A DNA stretch of 64,000 nt, taken from the NCBI GenBank assembly GCA_002439165.1, contig DJTE01000015.1:57757-121756 (forward strand), written 5' to 3'. The position numbers were made by a program, and so were the translations under genes. The stretch is from Chryseobacterium indologenes. GTDB lineage: Bacteria; Bacteroidota; Bacteroidia; Flavobacteriales; Weeksellaceae. Positions 54,175-62,101 of this stretch are shown here, piece by piece (position 1 is the first letter of the stretch; every line of letters starts with the position of its first letter). The notes beneath the pieces are model-generated. The model saw only the letters and a program-made list of their open reading frames with translations. It did no database searches and was not told the DNA's origin.

Positions 54175-54206
54175 GCGGTACAATAGAGCAGTTTTGCGGT
54201 ACAATA
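54175..54206. promoter_or_regulatory. Direct-repeat operator of LytTR type in the divergent promoter gap
   Basis: Two identical 11-mers GCGGTACAATA (54175-54185 and 54196-54206) have a 10-bp spacer, a centre-to-centre period of 21 bp, i.e. two helical turns. LytTR regulators bind such directly repeated sites. It lies between the kinase start (54075, minus) and the receptor ATG (54220, plus). Confidence 0.65.
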
Positions 54207-54219
54207 CATATAAAAGCCT

Positions 54220-56382
54220 ATGAAATCTCTATTAATACCCGCCTTTCTTCTTCTCTCTGTATACAGCATCAGTGCCCAGGAAAAAGAAAAAACAGACGAA
54301 ACGGCACTGGAAGCTGTGATCATTAAAAACCGTAAAAAGGTTATTGAAAAAAAGGTGGACCGCATGATCTATCATGTTGAAAACTCCGCAGCTTCAACGG
54401 GAGGTAATGCTCTTGACGCGCTGAAAACCGCTCCATTGGTAAGAGTGCAGAATGAATCTGTTTCCATAGCCGGAAAAGGGGAAGTCCTTATTATGGTTGA
54501 TGAACGTTTACAGAGAATGCCGGAAAGTGAGCTTGCCGCTTTTTTAAAAACTATTCCTTCCGATAATATCAAAAGTATAGAGATCATTACCGCACCACCT
54601 GCAAAATATGAAGCTGAAGGCAATAGCGGGATCATCAATATCCGACTAAAAAAAGCCGGAAACAATTCCTGGAATGCAAGTGCAGGGGCCAATTATACCC
54701 AAAGGTATTTTGCAGGAAGCAGCCTTCAGGGAACGTTCGGCTATAACCGAGATAGATTATCATTACAGGCATCCGTTTATACGGAACAGCAAAAACTCCG
54801 TTCCTTTTCTGAAAGCCGGACCTTCTACCCGAAAGAATTATGGATAATGAATCAGACAGCCACTGAAAAGAATAAAAATACAGGACTAAGCCTGGGCTTA
54901 GATTACAAAATCACTGAAAAATGGACCTCCGGAATAAAATATCTCGGAAGTTTTAACAGTGAAACCTCATCCAGCTCTCCCCTTACTTCAAGAATTAATT
55001 ATCAGACAATGAATCCTGAATCCTTCATTACCTCAGATGTCGTTGCATCCGATAAACCCGGTACCCATACTTTCAACTGGTTCAGCACCATCAAAGCAGA
55101 CAGCTCCGGAACCGTTATTTCCACAGATTTCGACTTCTTTCAGTATAAAAAGACTGACAGCAGGGATTTCGACGGCCGGGAACTTAATGCAGGATCACAA
55201 CCAGTTTCAGGCACCTGTTTTTCCGCATTGAATACCAATATCAACCGGATCCGCAACTATTCCGGGAAAACCGACGTGGAAACCAAACTTTCCTGGGCAG
55301 ATCTTAATTTCGGAGCCCGCTTTTCATACACCAGAACAGATAATGACCTTACTGTTTATGGAAGAGAGACCGGAATTTCCGTATTGAATACCGATCAGTC
55401 CAATACATTTATTTATAAAGAATACAATGAGGCCGTTTATGCATCTTTAAACAGAAAATTCAATGACCAGTGGGAAGCGAAAATCGGACTTCGGGCTGAA
55501 GCTACCCAAACCAAAGGTCTTTCCGAAAATACAGGCCGTACAGACAAAAATGACTACATTAAACTGTTTCCTACTGCTTATATAACCTATACAATGAGCA
55601 GCAATCATTCCCTTTCCCTGAATTACAGCAGAAGAATAAGAAGACCCGGCTTCGATTACCTGAATCCGTTTGTAGTCCGTACCAGCCCGTTCTATTATTA
55701 TGAAGGAAATCCGTATCTGAAACCCTCCGTTATTGATAATCTCGAATTCACTTATGTTAAAGGACAGAAATGGATTTCCTCTCTTTATTACTCCAAAGTT
55801 TCAGATTTCGGGCAGGCATTATCCATTCCGGACGGAGAAACCAATGTTACCAGAAACACTCCTGTGAATTATGCAGACACCTACCAGATCGGATTTTCCA
55901 CGTCGTATAATTTCAGCAGACTGAATTGGTGGAACAGTTTTACGGGATTCAATGTCAATTATCAGAATGTAAAATCCCAAGTTTCTTTCGCAGAGTCAAT
56001 CGATGGGTTCAATGCTTATTTTTATACCAATAACGATTTTACTTTAAATAAGAATAAAACAGTTTCTCTAAGTGTAAATTACGCATTACAGCTCCCGGGC
56101 AGATACCAGATCTTCCATATTTCCACAATGAATATTATGGATGTTGCCGTTAAGTTTTTATGTTTAGATAAAAAACTGTCCGTAACTGTTGCGGCCACTG
56201 ATGTACTGAATGGCCAAAAACCTTTGATCTCTTATCAGTCAAACGGCATCAATACCACTATCCGCAACAACAATTACACCCGTGGCTTCAGAATATCCTT
56301 AAGTTACAGATTCGGCAATAATAATATGAAAACCAAAGACAGACATTTCGGGAATGAGGATGAACGGAACAGGATCAATTAA
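54220..56382 (+). CDS. TonB-dependent receptor-like outer-membrane beta-barrel protein
   Basis: A 720-aa outer-membrane protein. Signal peptide 1-19 (ending SISAQ), then a short linker, a plug domain (about 33-145: LEAVIIKNRKKVIEKKVDRMIYHVE, TAPLVRVQNESVSIAGKGEVLIMVDERL, IEIITAPPAKYEAEGNSGIINIRLKK) and a barrel of the OMP_b-brl_3 type to the end. The usual N-terminal carboxypeptidase-regulatory-like domain found in many Bacteroidetes receptors is absent, and no clear TonB box is seen. The last residues (GNEDERNRIN) are the charged tail common in this group. The cargo is unknown. It is divergent from the LytTR/kinase operon and probably its target. Confidence 0.88.
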   Translation: MKSLLIPAFLLLSVYSISAQEKEKTDETALEAVIIKNRKKVIEKKVDRMIYHVENSAASTGGNALDALKTAPLVRVQNESVSIAGKGEVLIMVDERLQRMPESELAAFLKTIPSDNIKSIEIITAPPAKYEAEGNSGIINIRLKKAGNNSWNASAGANYTQRYFAGSSLQGTFGYNRDRLSLQASVYTEQQKLRSFSESRTFYPKELWIMNQTATEKNKNTGLSLGLDYKITEKWTSGIKYLGSFNSETSSSSPLTSRINYQTMNPESFITSDVVASDKPGTHTFNWFSTIKADSSGTVISTDFDFFQYKKTDSRDFDGRELNAGSQPVSGTCFSALNTNINRIRNYSGKTDVETKLSWADLNFGARFSYTRTDNDLTVYGRETGISVLNTDQSNTFIYKEYNEAVYASLNRKFNDQWEAKIGLRAEATQTKGLSENTGRTDKNDYIKLFPTAYITYTMSSNHSLSLNYSRRIRRPGFDYLNPFVVRTSPFYYYEGNPYLKPSVIDNLEFTYVKGQKWISSLYYSKVSDFGQALSIPDGETNVTRNTPVNYADTYQIGFSTSYNFSRLNWWNSFTGFNVNYQNVKSQVSFAESIDGFNAYFYTNNDFTLNKNKTVSLSVNYALQLPGRYQIFHISTMNIMDVAVKFLCLDKKLSVTVAATDVLNGQKPLISYQSNGINTTIRNNNYTRGFRISLSYRFGNNNMKTKDRHFGNEDERNRIN

Positions 56383-56469
56383 TAAGGTTGGAAATAGAAA
56401 AAATCTGCGCGCGAAAAAACAACACAAACATATGTGAAATCGGTGGAAAATTATTTAAATCACAAACCG

Positions 56470-56742
56470 AAGGTTCGACGTAGTCAAAAGTCACAAAAGT
56501 TTTTGACACTTTAGTTTCAGTAAGTTTACATGCTCAACGTATAAAAGTACGCCTTAGTCTCTGGAAATCTACGATTTATATTCCCACAGAATAAAAGATC
56601 TGCACAATCTGCGTAATCAGCGGGAAAAAAAACCGGCAAACATCTTCTGGTATGTAGAATTTATTCAATGGAGACGGACTTTAATCCGCCTGAATAATAA
56701 AGATTCAATACCCCTGGCTTTAGTCAAAACTTTTACAGCAAA
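56470..56742. repeat. Right composite intergenic repeat (units B, C, A)
   Basis: B at about 56485-56560 (CACAAAAGTTTTTGACACTTTAG), C at about 56590-56625 (AATCTGCGTAATCAGC) and A in reverse orientation at about 56655-56740 (GGCGGATTAAAGTCCG on the minus strand and GACTAAAGCC). It is an inverted, imperfect copy of 51900-52262. Confidence 0.65.
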
Positions 56743-56918
56743 CAGGCCATCTGCAAAATAAGTAAAAACACATACCCTCACCAGATTGAAAAGTCCATCA
56801 TAAAAATCACAATATGAAGTTTAATAAATTAAATATCAGAAACTTAACTATAAAAACTCAATAACCACTCATTTTTTCCAAATGCCGGATTTCATTCACC
56901 ATGACTCCTAAAACACAG

Positions 56919-56944
56919 AAAGCACCTCCGGGTGCTTTTATACT
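56919..56944 (+). terminator. Terminator-like hairpin
   Basis: AAAGCACC pairs with GGTGCTTT around TCCG, followed by a short T-run. It has no obvious upstream gene on the plus strand; it may belong to prophage-end material or to the flank. Confidence 0.55.
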
Positions 56945-57042
56945 TTAATCCCGAAGAAACGGGTATTATAAAGGGAATTCAAACGATATTTACATCTTGA
57001 AACCATCTGAGACCAACCTCATAAAAATATAAAAAAGAGGTT

Positions 57043-57103
57043 GCATGGACGTTTGGGTGGACATCTGCACGGACATTTTCATATTATTCCGGGCAGATCT
57101 GCC
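57043..57103. repeat. Tandem 12-bp units and a palindrome near the probable prophage left end
   Basis: GGAC(A/G)T occurs three times at exactly 12-bp spacing (57047, 57059, 57071), and GGCAGATCTGCC (57092-57103) is a perfect palindrome. They lie left of the repressor gene, where Mu-like phages carry their transposase-binding end sites. Confidence 0.4.
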
Positions 57104-57197
57104 AGCCGATAAAGCCTGAAAATAACTTAAAAACAGCAAAAAACAATGATTCATCACCCTTTAGGGGATCAACGGACAAACACAAATAAACTAAAAA

Positions 57198-57992
57198 TCA
57201 ATTACTTATATTTCTATTCGTTTTCAAATACTGTATTTCTGCTTCCAGATCATTCAAACGGTCATAAAACTCTGCAGGATCCGGCAGATTGAAATTCAGG
57301 TGAAGCTTTACTTCCCATACTTCTTTTATCGTGCTTGGATGGATGTTCTGAGTGGGGTAATTTCGCCGGTTATCCGATTTACAGATCAGGTTATCATATT
57401 TCTTGATCCTGTTCAGGCATCTTTTAATAAGACCGTCTTCAATTTCATTGGAAACGATGGCATACAGTTTATTATCGCTGATATCATGAATCCAGTCATC
57501 CACAAACTGGGCAACCACATGCGTTCTGTCCGGAAGCGTAGGAAACATCGAATGCCCTTCAATTTCAAACATCCTGAATATACCGTTATTAAGGTTCGGA
57601 AGCCGGAATGTAGGCAGCGATTTAATAAAATTAGGATCATTATACCCCTGGAGATACCCGGCCTTCAGCTTGTTGGGAACAAGAGCAATATTATCCCTGT
57701 TATGAGAATCCACCGTAATTACCTGGGGAACCCTGTGGTAAAAATCAGACAGCAGGGCGGCCTGTTCTTTTCTATCTTCCCTCAGCATTTCTCCTTCACC
57801 CATAATCAACCATTCGGAATTTATTGCGAGCGAAGTGCATATTTTTTCGATCACATTGAATTTAGGCTCCGTTCCGTTGATATAACTTCTTATATTGGAC
57901 TCATTTACCCCTATCATACCCCCGAAAACAGAATTATTCCCATTAGCAAAGTAATCAACAAGTTGTTTTATCCGAAAATTTATTCCATTCAT
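57198..57992 (-). CDS. Prophage repressor, helix-turn-helix plus S24 (LexA-like) peptidase domain
   Basis: The ATG at 57992 gives 264 aa; the frame extends to 58085 but would cover the operator region. Residues 1-70 form a helix-turn-helix (QLVDYFANGNNSVFGGMIGV, ESNIRSYINGTEPKF). The C-terminal part has a likely self-cleavage bond A111-G112 (NKLKAGYLQG), the nucleophile S148 in GHSMFPTL and K190 in GLIKRCLNRI, the Ser-Lys pair of LexA/S24 proteins. It therefore probably senses RecA-dependent damage and triggers induction. It faces the early genes; the gap holds two palindromes. A short coiled-coil-like tail ends the protein. Confidence 0.9.
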   Translation of the reverse strand: MNGINFRIKQLVDYFANGNNSVFGGMIGVNESNIRSYINGTEPKFNVIEKICTSLAINSEWLIMGEGEMLREDRKEQAALLSDFYHRVPQVITVDSHNRDNIALVPNKLKAGYLQGYNDPNFIKSLPTFRLPNLNNGIFRMFEIEGHSMFPTLPDRTHVVAQFVDDWIHDISDNKLYAIVSNEIEDGLIKRCLNRIKKYDNLICKSDNRRNYPTQNIHPSTIKEVWEVKLHLNFNLPDPAEFYDRLNDLEAEIQYLKTNRNISN

Positions 57993-58014
57993 AATCAGCA
58001 ATTTGAATATTGAT

Positions 58015-58061
58015 TCGAAAAATTTTTCGAGTTTACATTTGGTTATTCGTAAAGTTTTACG
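58015..58061. promoter_or_regulatory. Two candidate repressor operators
   Basis: TCGAAAAATTTTTCGA (58015-58030) is a perfect 16-bp palindrome. CGTAAA-GT-TTTACG (58048-58061) is a second dyad, centres 32 bp apart. They lie between the divergent repressor (start 57992) and the early gene (start 58088). GATATTTG at 58061-58068 is a one-mismatch -7 box for the early operon. Confidence 0.6.
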
Positions 58062-58087
58062 ATATTTGTCCCGTACAAAAGACAAAC

Positions 58088-58369
58088 ATGATAATGAACA
58101 AAACTACTAAAAAAAGAACATATTACAATACAGAGATCCTAAATATTCTGATGAAACGCTATACCTGTTCCGCCGACTTTATTCGTAAATCTTTGCGTGG
58201 TGACAGAGTGGGAGAAAAATCCGACCGGCTAAAGAAGGAATACAACCTTTTTTTAAAGAAGACCGAAGAAGCCATTAATACCGAAGCCCAATCACTAAAA
58301 AATAAAAATCATGAGAAAAATACTTCAGACCCTGTTCTGTCACAAAAAGATAGATGTGATAGATGCTAA
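58088..58369 (+). CDS. Small prophage early protein
   Basis: The first early gene next to the operators. The frame begins at 58010, but the part before 58088 is regulatory DNA; the ATG at 58088 or 58094 gives about 91-93 aa. The product is basic and helical: MNKTTKKRTYYNTEILNI, LMKRYTCSADFIRKSLRGDR, KEYNLFLKKTEEAINTEAQ. It may be a small DNA-binding protein in the position occupied by ner in phage Mu, but I see no clear helix-turn-helix. Its end overlaps the 44-codon frame starting at 58311. Confidence 0.6.
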   Translation: MIMNKTTKKRTYYNTEILNILMKRYTCSADFIRKSLRGDRVGEKSDRLKKEYNLFLKKTEEAINTEAQSLKNKNHEKNTSDPVLSQKDRCDRC

Positions 58370-58445
58370 AACAGGAAGAAAGGAAACCGCCACCTATAAA
58401 ATAATATTAGGCATTTTCTTTAAAATCACTTACCAACCTCAGTAA
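58311..58445 (+). CDS. Tiny prophage early ORF (44 aa)
   Basis: ATG at 58311 to TAA at 58443-58445 encodes MRKILQTLFCHKKIDVIDAK and a further 24 residues ending KITYQPQ. It overlaps the preceding gene by 59 bp in another frame and ends 23 bp before the transposase ATG, a coupled layout typical of phage early operons. I recognise no function. It may be expressed or may be just a leader frame. Confidence 0.4.
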   Translation: MRKILQTLFCHKKIDVIDAKTGRKETATYKIILGIFFKITYQPQ

Positions 58446-58468
58446 ACAAACAAAAAAATAACGATACC

Positions 58469-60526
58469 ATGCCGATCTACTGGGGCAGTATACTCGCAGT
58501 AACAAAAGATGAACTCGTTCCGGCATACTTCAGCACATTAGATGCTCTTCAGAAAAAAATACAGCGGTACAGAGATCTGCCTTTTGGAATTAAACAGGTC
58601 AGAAAAGGAGGAAACGGCCGCCAGATGCTTATTGACTTTGATTCGCTCCCCAAAGAAATACAGGACAGCATTGGAGATCCGCGAAAAATGCAGCATCCCC
58701 TGATTCCTTTCTTTCAGTTTGATCCGTCAGCAGTCCGCTATTATACCGATTTCAGATTTGAAGACGGCACTCCTTTAAAAGAAAATTTCAAACAGGAATA
58801 CATCATCAACGCAAGCGTTCTACGCGCCGCCGAAAGACTGAAGCTGGCAAGGCTTGAAGAATGGAAAAAGCTCAGAAAAACATCCGGACGCGGACTTATG
58901 CCCTCTATCTGTACCGATATAATCACTTTCAATGAATTCCTGCCGAAACTTTTTAATACGGAACACACCATTCCGGCATCATACAGAGCATTTGACAGGA
59001 TATGGAAGCCGTTTTTCAATACCTATGAAGATGGAGGATACAATTACAGCTGCCTGATCTCCGGAAAACTGAAGAATCAGAACCGGAAACTGATGACCGG
59101 TGAAATGATGACACTGCTGAATGACATGTTCGCCGGACAGGATTACAAACCTTCAAGAACCCAGGTTGCTTCGCAGTATCAGGCTTTTATGAACGGAGAA
59201 CTGGAGATCATCTCCAACGAAACAGGTGAAATCTATGACCCGGCAGACCGTAGAAAATTCAGGGAAATATCAGACAGCTCAGTCATTGCATGGCTCGGAA
59301 AATGGGAAAACAAAATAGGAACTTTTGCCAGACGCTCAGGAGACCGGCAGAAGCTGATGCAGGAGTTTATTCCGTGGCACAAGCTGACCAGAATCAAAGA
59401 AGCGGGAACACTGATCTCAATTGACGACAGACAGCCGCCATTCATGTACGACAAAAAGAGAAACCGGGTATGGTTCTATATGGGAATAGATCTCGGTTCC
59501 GAAGCCTGGACATGCTGGGTACACGGAAAGACCAAAGAAGGAATCATTACCGAATTCTACCGCCAGATGATAAGGAATTACACAGAATGGGGATTCAATC
59601 TTCCTTTAGGATTAGAATGTGAAAGTTCACTGAACAGCAGCTTCAAAGATACATTCCTGAGAAACGGAGCGATGTTCGACAGCGTTAATATTTATGCCAA
59701 CCGGGCCAGGTCCAAAGCCATTGAAAGAAAATTTGAAGAACTGCGGTACCGGCACGAAAAAAGCAGACTGGGATGGATGGCCAGACCTCATGCCCGGAAA
59801 GAAGAAAATCAGAAGAACGCAGATGGCGAAATCATCATTCCGTATGATGACATTGTAGACCACTCTCTGAACGACATTGAAACATGGAACAATTCACCTC
59901 ATTCCATACATAAAGACAAAACAAGATGGGAAGTATTCTGTGAGATGCAGAACAAAGACACCCGGCCCACCAACTGGCAGGCGCTCCTGCCTTACCTGGG
60001 AAAGGAAACGGTCTCAAGCTGTAATGCCGGGATCATCAATTTCAGGAATACCACCTATGTTTTGGGATTAGATAATGAAATTGTTTTGGGAGAAGACCTG
60101 ATAAGACTGATGAAGTATGTGGAAGGAAAGGAATTCAGGATATTCTGGCTGGATGGAAATGACGGAAGCACACTAAAAGCCATGATCTATCATGAGGATA
60201 TGATGCTGTGTGACATTGTTCCGCATCCGGAATATTCAAAATCAAAGCATGAAAGAAGCGAACAGGGAGAAATCAACAGAAAGCTGATGTCTGCCTATGA
60301 AAATACAGTTAACGCCTTTATGGCCCACCAGAAAAGAGAAATTGAACAGATTACGGTGATAGACAACCGTAAGAAAATAATCAACAGCAAGTTTCAGATT
60401 CCCGGCAGAAAAAGATACGTGCAGACAGAATCGGTTCCGGAAGAAGTTCTTTTCGAAGAAACCCGGGAATATCATTATAAAGAAACAGAAAGCACTGTAA
60501 GAAGCTGGAAATCAAACTTCAGATAA
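58469..60526 (+). CDS. MuA-type DDE transposase
   Basis: A 685-aa transposase. The N-terminal part (1-300) carries DNA-binding helices. The core has an RNase H-like fold: first acid D319 or D320 in SIDDRQPP, a middle carboxylate at E383 or E385 in GLECESSLNSSF and E419 in KAIERKFEELRY, giving a roughly 34-36-residue spacing of the last two. The segment RARSKAIERKFEELRYRHEKSRLGWMARP is characteristic of the Bacteroidetes branch of Mu transposases. The C-terminal tail is basic and may bind MuB. It is the second largest reading frame in the early operon region and is followed by the ATPase genes. Confidence 0.93.
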   Translation: MPIYWGSILAVTKDELVPAYFSTLDALQKKIQRYRDLPFGIKQVRKGGNGRQMLIDFDSLPKEIQDSIGDPRKMQHPLIPFFQFDPSAVRYYTDFRFEDGTPLKENFKQEYIINASVLRAAERLKLARLEEWKKLRKTSGRGLMPSICTDIITFNEFLPKLFNTEHTIPASYRAFDRIWKPFFNTYEDGGYNYSCLISGKLKNQNRKLMTGEMMTLLNDMFAGQDYKPSRTQVASQYQAFMNGELEIISNETGEIYDPADRRKFREISDSSVIAWLGKWENKIGTFARRSGDRQKLMQEFIPWHKLTRIKEAGTLISIDDRQPPFMYDKKRNRVWFYMGIDLGSEAWTCWVHGKTKEGIITEFYRQMIRNYTEWGFNLPLGLECESSLNSSFKDTFLRNGAMFDSVNIYANRARSKAIERKFEELRYRHEKSRLGWMARPHARKEENQKNADGEIIIPYDDIVDHSLNDIETWNNSPHSIHKDKTRWEVFCEMQNKDTRPTNWQALLPYLGKETVSSCNAGIINFRNTTYVLGLDNEIVLGEDLIRLMKYVEGKEFRIFWLDGNDGSTLKAMIYHEDMMLCDIVPHPEYSKSKHERSEQGEINRKLMSAYENTVNAFMAHQKREIEQITVIDNRKKIINSKFQIPGRKRYVQTESVPEEVLFEETREYHYKETESTVRSWKSNFR

Positions 60527-60545
60527 CAGACACACAATAGAAAAT

Positions 60546-61472
60546 ATGGAAATCAATAAAGAATTAAAATATCAGATCCGGGAAGCAATGATGAAATACC
60601 GGAATCATTTCGGCGGAACAGATGCTGCTTTTGCCAAATCATTAAATATAAGTAACTCAATATACAGCAGAATAAAGAAAGGGGAAACAGAAAAGATCCT
60701 CTCTGCCGGAGAATGGCTGCACATCGGAAGAAAATTCAGAGTAGACTTCAGCAAGAACAGCTGGAAGTTTGCCAGAACGGAAGTCTATGAACAGATGTAC
60801 GAAAGCTTCATGTTCTGCCAGAAATCAAAGACCTCTATGATCCTGGTGGATGACTGCGGTATTGGAAAAACAGAATGCGCAAAAGCTATTATTTCACAGA
60901 TGAAGAATGCCTTTTATGTGGATGCCTCGCAGACACACACTAAAGTGAGGTTTATCCGGCAGCTGGCCCTTGTCCTGGGATGCAGAACAAAAGGCAGATA
61001 CCACGAAGTTCTGGAAAATGTAAAATATGCCCTGAACGTACTGGAAAACCCTTTTGTATGCATTGATGAAGCCGGAGACCTGGAATACAGCGCTTATCTG
61101 GAATTAAAGGGAATTATGAATGATACGGTAGACAGCTGCGCCTGGTTCATGATCGGGGCAGACGGCCTGAGAGCAAAGATCACCAAAGGGATCAACAACC
61201 ATAAGGTAGGATTTGCCGAAATATTCAGCCGCTTTTCTGATGATTTCGTCACTCTGGTTCCGAAAGGTCCTGAAGACCGCAAGAAATTCTACGCCAAACT
61301 GATCGGGGATGTTGCCTATGTAAATCTGGATGATAAAACAACGGTGAATGAAGTCATCAGGAGCTGTATGGTAAAAACAGACACGCCCTACTCCACCCGC
61401 AAAGGTCAGGAAGACGGAAAGATCAAATCATTAAGATACCTGAAAACCTTAGTAAACGTAAGCAGATCATGA
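60546..61472 (+). CDS. MuB-type AAA+ ATPase (transposition target selector)
   Basis: A 308-aa protein. Residues 1-75 are an N-terminal helix-turn-helix region (AFAKSLNISNSIYSRIKKGE), as in MuB. The ATPase core has Walker A VDDCGIGKTECAK (101-113, with K108 and T109) and Walker B FVCIDEAGD (170-178), plus a sensor (WFMIGADGLR). MuB coats DNA with ATP, attracts MuA and provides target immunity. Its start is 19 bp after the transposase stop, and its stop overlaps the next ATPase gene by four bases (ATGA). Confidence 0.92.
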   Translation: MEINKELKYQIREAMMKYRNHFGGTDAAFAKSLNISNSIYSRIKKGETEKILSAGEWLHIGRKFRVDFSKNSWKFARTEVYEQMYESFMFCQKSKTSMILVDDCGIGKTECAKAIISQMKNAFYVDASQTHTKVRFIRQLALVLGCRTKGRYHEVLENVKYALNVLENPFVCIDEAGDLEYSAYLELKGIMNDTVDSCAWFMIGADGLRAKITKGINNHKVGFAEIFSRFSDDFVTLVPKGPEDRKKFYAKLIGDVAYVNLDDKTTVNEVIRSCMVKTDTPYSTRKGQEDGKIKSLRYLKTLVNVSRS

Positions 61473-62101
61473 GATCCATATCAGTAAAACAGGCCCTGTC
61501 CATCGTCTTTAAACAGTTTGAATTTACCGGATTATGGCAGAAAGCTTTCGGACAGCCGGAAACAACCGGATTCTGGTATCTGGGAGGAGCAGAGAAAAAC
61601 GGAAAAACCACTTTTGCCATGATGCTGGCCAGATATCTGGCTGAATTTGGAAAAGTACTGTATGTATCTGCGGAAGAAGGTTTTTCGAAGGATATTATCT
61701 CCGCAATGGTTGCCGCAGGATTATCCGGTACCGACAGAAATTTCAAGCTCCTGGATTATATGCCCTGGGATGAACTGAACCAGAAGTTTGAATCAAGAAA
61801 ATGCCCGAAGATCATTTTTATAGACAACACAACGGTTTACCGTGACGAAATCACCAGGAAAATGGTACTCGAACTTAAAGAAAAGCACAAAAACAAACTC
61901 ATCATTTTCGTAAGCCATGAAGAAAAAGGACTTCCGGACAGTGCGTTGGGAACCGTCTGGAGAAAGCTATCCAAGATCATCATCCAGGCAGAAGGTCTGA
62001 AAGCCATTATTTCCGGAAGATGCCCTGGCGGAACATTAAATATCAACGAAGAAAAAGCCAACCTCTATTGGGGAACAACAATTGAAAATCAACAGCAATG
62101 A
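61469..62101 (+). CDS. Second prophage ATPase, RecA/RepA-like fold
   Basis: A 210-aa protein with Walker A GGAEKNGKTT (39-48, K46), a strand-loop VLYVSAEEGF (63-72), Walker B KIIFIDN (114-120) and a following sensor strand LIIFVSHEEKG (144-154). The order fits the RecA-like core used by KaiC/RadA/RepA-type ATPases rather than a AAA+ protein. Its exact role is not recognised. It is translationally coupled to the MuB-type gene and to the next small gene, so the three are co-expressed early. It may help replication or recombination of the element. Confidence 0.78.
   Translation: MRSISVKQALSIVFKQFEFTGLWQKAFGQPETTGFWYLGGAEKNGKTTFAMMLARYLAEFGKVLYVSAEEGFSKDIISAMVAAGLSGTDRNFKLLDYMPWDELNQKFESRKCPKIIFIDNTTVYRDEITRKMVLELKEKHKNKLIIFVSHEEKGLPDSALGTVWRKLSKIIIQAEGLKAIISGRCPGGTLNINEEKANLYWGTTIENQQQ

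Larger units (their letters stand above)
56383..57197. other. Gap between the receptor gene and the prophage repressor
   Basis: Contents in order: the mirrored composite repeat (56470-56742), a 16-codon frame MKFNKLNIRNLTIKTQ (56814-56864), a terminator hairpin (56919-56944), tandem 12-bp units (57043-57080) and the palindrome GGCAGATCTGCC (57092-57103). The left end of the Mu-like prophage should lie in the right part of this gap. Confidence 0.6.

Noticed and set aside
57300..58013. 237-codon plus-strand frame opposite the repressor
   Set aside because: Antisense to the HTH/S24 repressor with all its motifs; a shadow frame.
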